This document shows, piece by piece, positions 60,880 through 64,000 of a stretch of 64,000 nt of DNA (within the stretch, counting starts at the first letter, position 1; each line of letters begins with the position of its first letter). The notes under the pieces were generated by a model. That model did no database searches, was not told the origin of the DNA, and worked only from the letters and a program-made list of their open reading frames with translations. Position numbers and translations under genes: made by a program. This DNA comes from Aquincola tertiaricarbonis (GTDB lineage Bacteria; Pseudomonadota; Gammaproteobacteria; Burkholderiales; Burkholderiaceae_C), in contig NZ_CP097635.1 in NCBI RefSeq assembly GCF_023573145.1, forward strand, positions 2,232,001 through 2,296,000, given 5' to 3'.

Positions 60880-63171
60880 TCATGGGGCCATCACCTTGTC
60901 CGGCGTCATCGGCAGGCTGTAGATGCGGCGGCCGGTGGCATGGTGGATGGCGTTGCACACCGCGGCGGCCACGCCCACCAGGCCGATCTCGCCCACGCCC
61001 TTGGCCCCCAGCCGGCTGGCGATGCGGTCGTTCTCTTCCACGAAGATCACGTCGATGTCGTGGATGTCGGCATTCACCGGCACGTGGTACTGCGCGAAGT
61101 CGCGGTTCATGAAGCGGCCCAGCCGGTGGTCGGCCTGCGTCTCTTCATGCAGCGCCTGGCTGATGCCCCACACCACGCCGCCGATGATCTGGCTGCGCGC
61201 GGTCTGCCGGTTCATGATGCGGCCGGCGGCGATGGCGCTGACGATGCGGGTGACCCGCACGGTGCCGAAGTCCTCGTCCACCTTCACCTCGCAGAACACC
61301 GCCGAGTGCACCGCCCGCGTGTACTTCTTCTGCTTGAGCACGGCGGGCAGCATCAGGTACTTTTCTTCCAGCTCCTTCAGGCCGGCAGCGGCCAGGATGT
61401 CGGTCAGGCGCACCGTCACGTCGCGCTCGAAGCGCAGGAACATGAAGCCCTGCGCGAAACCCACGTCATGGAAGCGGCAGGTGGCGAAGGGCGACTGCGG
61501 CTGCTTGCGCGCCAGCTCCCACAGCTTGTGCTGCAGCCGCTCGCACACGCCTTGCACCGCCGAGCCGATGGTGGCCACGTGCGAGGAGCCACCTTCGATC
61601 GGCGCCACCGGCAGGTTGGAGTCCCCCAGCTCGAAGCGCACGTCCTCCATCGCCATGCCCATGGCCGCGGCGCCGATCTGCGTCATCACCGTCAGGGTGC
61701 CGGTGCCGATGTCGCTGGCCGCGGTGCGCAGCACCAGCTTGCCGTCGGCCCGCAGCAGCGCATGCACGCGGGCGAACATCTGCATCGCGTCCCAGGTGCC
61801 GCTGGCCATGCCCCAGCCCACCAGCTCGCGGCCCTGGCGCATCGAGCGCGGGGCGGGCGGCCGACCTTCCCAGCCGAAGCGTTCGGCCGCCTGCTGGTAG
61901 CAGGCGCGCAGCTCCTTGCTGGAAAAGGGCAGGTCCTCGTTGTAGTCGTGGTCGGCGTAGTTCTTCAGGCGCAGGGCCACCGGGTCCATCTGCAGCCGGT
62001 GGGCCAGCTCGTCCATCGCCACCTCGATGGCATGCACGCCGTGGGCGGCACCGGGCGCGCGCATGTCCATCGGGCTGTAGTGGTCCAGCTCGGACAGCTG
62101 GTAGCCCAGCCGCGCCGCCTCGCTGCGGTAGAGCTGGCTGGACCAGTTCACCACCACCTCCACGTAGTCTTCCTTGCGCGAGGTGGCGCCCACCGCGTCG
62201 TGCGTCAGTGCCAGCAGCTGGCCGTCGGGCGCGGCGCCCAGCTTCACCCGCTGCCAGCTCTCGGGCCGGTGGCCGAAGTTGAACATCTGCTGGCGCGTGA
62301 GCACCACGCGCACCGAGCGTTCCAGTTTCAGCGCCGCCATCGTGGCCAGCAGCACCGTGGGCTGCGGCCGCAGGCCCGAACCGAAGGCGCCGCCCACGAA
62401 CTCGTTCTTCACCGTCACCCGGCTCTTGGGCAGGCCGAACACCCGCGACAGCACCCAGCGCACGTTCTGAGAGCCCTGCGTCTTGTCGTGCACCGTGAGG
62501 TGGCGGTTGCGGCCGTAGATCACCGTGCTGCCGTGCAGCTCCATCGGGTTGTGGTGCTCGGCGCCGTGGTGGAACTCGGCATCCACCTGCACCGGCGCCT
62601 GCGCATAGGCGGCCTCGGCATCGCCCCGCGGCTTGGGCGGCGGCTTGAAGCCGGCGCGCAGCGGGCTGGGCTCGCGCGCTTCGCCGCGCACGGCCATCAG
62701 GTCGGTCTGGTGCGGCTCGGCGGCCACCTGCGCCTCCACCAGCGTGGCGGCATGGCGGGCGGCCTCGAAGCTGGTGGCCACCACCAGCGCCACCGGCTGG
62801 CCGCTGCAGTGCACCTGGTCGTCGTGCAGCGGCTTGAAGGGCGAGCCGGTGACCGGCGCCGTCATGTCCTTGTAGAAGAGGTCCAGCGAGCGCATGCGCG
62901 GCCGGTTCTCGTGGGTGATGACCTCCACCACGCCGGGCACCGCCATCGCGCGGCGCACGTCGATGCGCTCGATGCGGCCGCGCGCTACCGGGGTGTCCAC
63001 GATCACGCCGTACAGCAGGTCGCCGGCCGGGTGCTCGGCGGCATAGCGGGCGCGGCCGGTCACCTTGGCCGGGCCGTCCAGCCGCGGCAGCGGCATGCCC
63101 AGGCTGACCGGCGGGCGCAGCGCCAGCAGGTCGGCAAAGGGGGTGTCGACGGGGGTGAAGCGGTCGTTCAT
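60880..63171 (-). CDS. aldehyde oxidoreductase molybdenum-binding subunit (PaoC/XdhA-like)
   Basis: A 763-residue xanthine-oxidase-family catalytic subunit. It carries the MPT/Mo domains: GPAKVTGRARYAAEHP, SFEAARHAATLV, VKNEFVGGAFGSGLRPQ, and the base Glu in AKGVGEIGLVGVA near the C-terminus. Substrate is an aldehyde or related compound; order and sequence fit PaoC. Start at 63171 gives MNDRFTPVD and overlaps the FAD-subunit stop by four bases (ATGA). A MocA-type chaperone or FeS subunit gene is not visible. Confidence 0.92.
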   Translation of the reverse strand: MNDRFTPVDTPFADLLALRPPVSLGMPLPRLDGPAKVTGRARYAAEHPAGDLLYGVIVDTPVARGRIERIDVRRAMAVPGVVEVITHENRPRMRSLDLFYKDMTAPVTGSPFKPLHDDQVHCSGQPVALVVATSFEAARHAATLVEAQVAAEPHQTDLMAVRGEAREPSPLRAGFKPPPKPRGDAEAAYAQAPVQVDAEFHHGAEHHNPMELHGSTVIYGRNRHLTVHDKTQGSQNVRWVLSRVFGLPKSRVTVKNEFVGGAFGSGLRPQPTVLLATMAALKLERSVRVVLTRQQMFNFGHRPESWQRVKLGAAPDGQLLALTHDAVGATSRKEDYVEVVVNWSSQLYRSEAARLGYQLSELDHYSPMDMRAPGAAHGVHAIEVAMDELAHRLQMDPVALRLKNYADHDYNEDLPFSSKELRACYQQAAERFGWEGRPPAPRSMRQGRELVGWGMASGTWDAMQMFARVHALLRADGKLVLRTAASDIGTGTLTVMTQIGAAAMGMAMEDVRFELGDSNLPVAPIEGGSSHVATIGSAVQGVCERLQHKLWELARKQPQSPFATCRFHDVGFAQGFMFLRFERDVTVRLTDILAAAGLKELEEKYLMLPAVLKQKKYTRAVHSAVFCEVKVDEDFGTVRVTRIVSAIAAGRIMNRQTARSQIIGGVVWGISQALHEETQADHRLGRFMNRDFAQYHVPVNADIHDIDVIFVEENDRIASRLGAKGVGEIGLVGVAAAVCNAIHHATGRRIYSLPMTPDKVMAP

Positions 63172-64000
63172 GCATCCTCCCTGCGCGCAGCGGCAGTGGC
63201 CAGGCCGGCGAGCGGCCCGGTGTTGGTGAGTTCGCCATCGGTGGCCAGCGACAGGGCCCGCACCACCGCGCGGTGCGCCATCGGCAGCTTGAAGGCGTTG
63301 TCGATGCCCGGCGCGCCGCACGCCTGCGCGCCCTGCAACAGGCGGGCGGCGGCTTCGCCGAAAGCGTCGGGGCCGGGCTCGCGGCCCTGCAGCAGGGCCT
63401 CGGCCTCGGGCAGGCGCCAGGGCTTGTGCGCCACGCCGCCCAGCGCGATGCGGGCCTGGCGGATGCGGCCGTCGCCGTCCAGGTCCAGCGCCGCGGCCAC
63501 CGACACCAGCGCAAACGCGTAGGAGGCACGCTCGCGCAGCTTCAGATAGGTGGCGTGGCGCGCGAAGCCGGCCGGCGCCGGCGGCAGGCTGAGATGGGTG
63601 ATCAGCTCATCGGGTTGCAGCTCGGTGTCCAGGTCCGGGCGGTCACCGGGCAGGCGGTGGAAGTCGGCCATCGGGATGCTGCGGCTGCCGCGTGCCGATT
63701 GCACGTGCACCGTCGCATCCAGCGCCCGCAGCGCCACGCAGAAGTCCGACGGGTGGGTGGCCACGCACTGATCGCTGGCACCCAGGATGGCATGCGAGCG
63801 TGCCAGGCCTTCACGCGCGGGGCAGCCGCTGCCGGGGCGCCGCTTGTTGCAGGGCAGCTGCGCGTCGTAGAAGTAGGCGCAGCGCGTGCGCTGCAACAGG
63901 TTGCCGCCGTTGGTGGCCATGTTGCGGATCTGCGGTGAGGCACCGGCCAGCAACGCGGCCGCCAGCAGCGGGTAGCGATCACGCACCAGCGGGTGGGCCG
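63168..64000 (-). CDS. FAD-binding subunit of aldehyde oxidoreductase (PaoB-like), partial
   Basis: The C-terminal 270 or so residues of a molybdenum-hydroxylase FAD subunit; its start is beyond the right edge. Landmarks: ASPQIRNMATNGGNLLQRTRC, CNKRRPGSGC, QCVATHPSDFCVALRALDA. The Cys spacing in RTRC, PCNKR, GSGC and QCVAT matches PaoB, which binds a [4Fe-4S] cluster unlike most family members. It leads into the molybdenum subunit gene by ATGA overlap. Confidence 0.9.
   Translation of the reverse strand, partial: AHPLVRDRYPLLAAALLAGASPQIRNMATNGGNLLQRTRCAYFYDAQLPCNKRRPGSGCPAREGLARSHAILGASDQCVATHPSDFCVALRALDATVHVQSARGSRSIPMADFHRLPGDRPDLDTELQPDELITHLSLPPAPAGFARHATYLKLRERASYAFALVSVAAALDLDGDGRIRQARIALGGVAHKPWRLPEAEALLQGREPGPDAFGEAAARLLQGAQACGAPGIDNAFKLPMAHRAVVRALSLATDGELTNTGPLAGLATAAARREDA

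Overview
The window is GC-rich, densely packed DNA from a flagellated betaproteobacterium, most likely order Burkholderiales. Pointers to this are orphan Bug/TctC-type receptors and Gram-negative porins, DUF2069, DUF3182 and DUF3422 proteins, a PHA-granule protein, a PEP-CTERM protein, and strong G/C third-position bias. No rRNA, tRNA, insertion sequence or CRISPR array was seen. No stretch above about 250 bases lacks a gene.

Region 1 (1-3.9 kb, minus strand): the start of a TonB-dependent siderophore receptor, a DUF2946-like protein, a FliK-like protein and flagellin copy 1. Region 2 (4.07-11.5 kb, plus): a catabolic operon with a PrpF isomerase joined in frame to a Bug receptor, a porin, a MaoC-type hydratase, a CaiB/BaiF CoA-transferase, a CitE-type lyase and a fumarase/adenylosuccinate-lyase homologue. 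Together these suit uptake and breakdown of a C5 branched dicarboxylate such as itaconate or mesaconate to pyruvate and acetyl-CoA.

Region 3 (11.6-28.3 kb) is a flagellin glycosylation island. It opens with a glycosyltransferase carrying a methyltransferase-like domain. An eight-gene, translationally coupled pseudaminic acid operon follows (pseB, pseC, pseF, pseG, methyltransferase, FAD oxidoreductase, WbqC-family protein, pseI). On the minus strand are an unrecognised 566-aa protein, a methyltransferase, a methyltransferase-glycosyltransferase fusion and a TPR/SPINDLY transferase resembling FlmG. Flagellin copy 2 closes the island. The two flagellins are near-identical direct repeats 24.4 kb apart, each with a matching sigma-28-like promoter and a terminator. 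No pseH is present in the operon.

Region 4 (28.4-44 kb) is mixed: two DUF3391/HD-GYP proteins (one with a lost metal-site His), LysE exporter, FAD oxidoreductase, DUF2069, YihY, a PIN/Phd toxin-antitoxin pair, hydrolase, MetY-like enzyme, CBS protein, aroC and an RND efflux pair. Region 5 (44-64 kb): PHA-granule protein, transglutaminase, PEP-CTERM protein, a MazG-NYN fusion with a long Ala/Pro/Lys/Arg tail, LysR regulator, small secreted proteins, a Nudix-DUF427-nadE operon, an ABC exporter, hydrolase plus DUF3182, DUF3422, GlsB-type protein, and a PaoABC-like aldehyde oxidoreductase that runs off the right edge.
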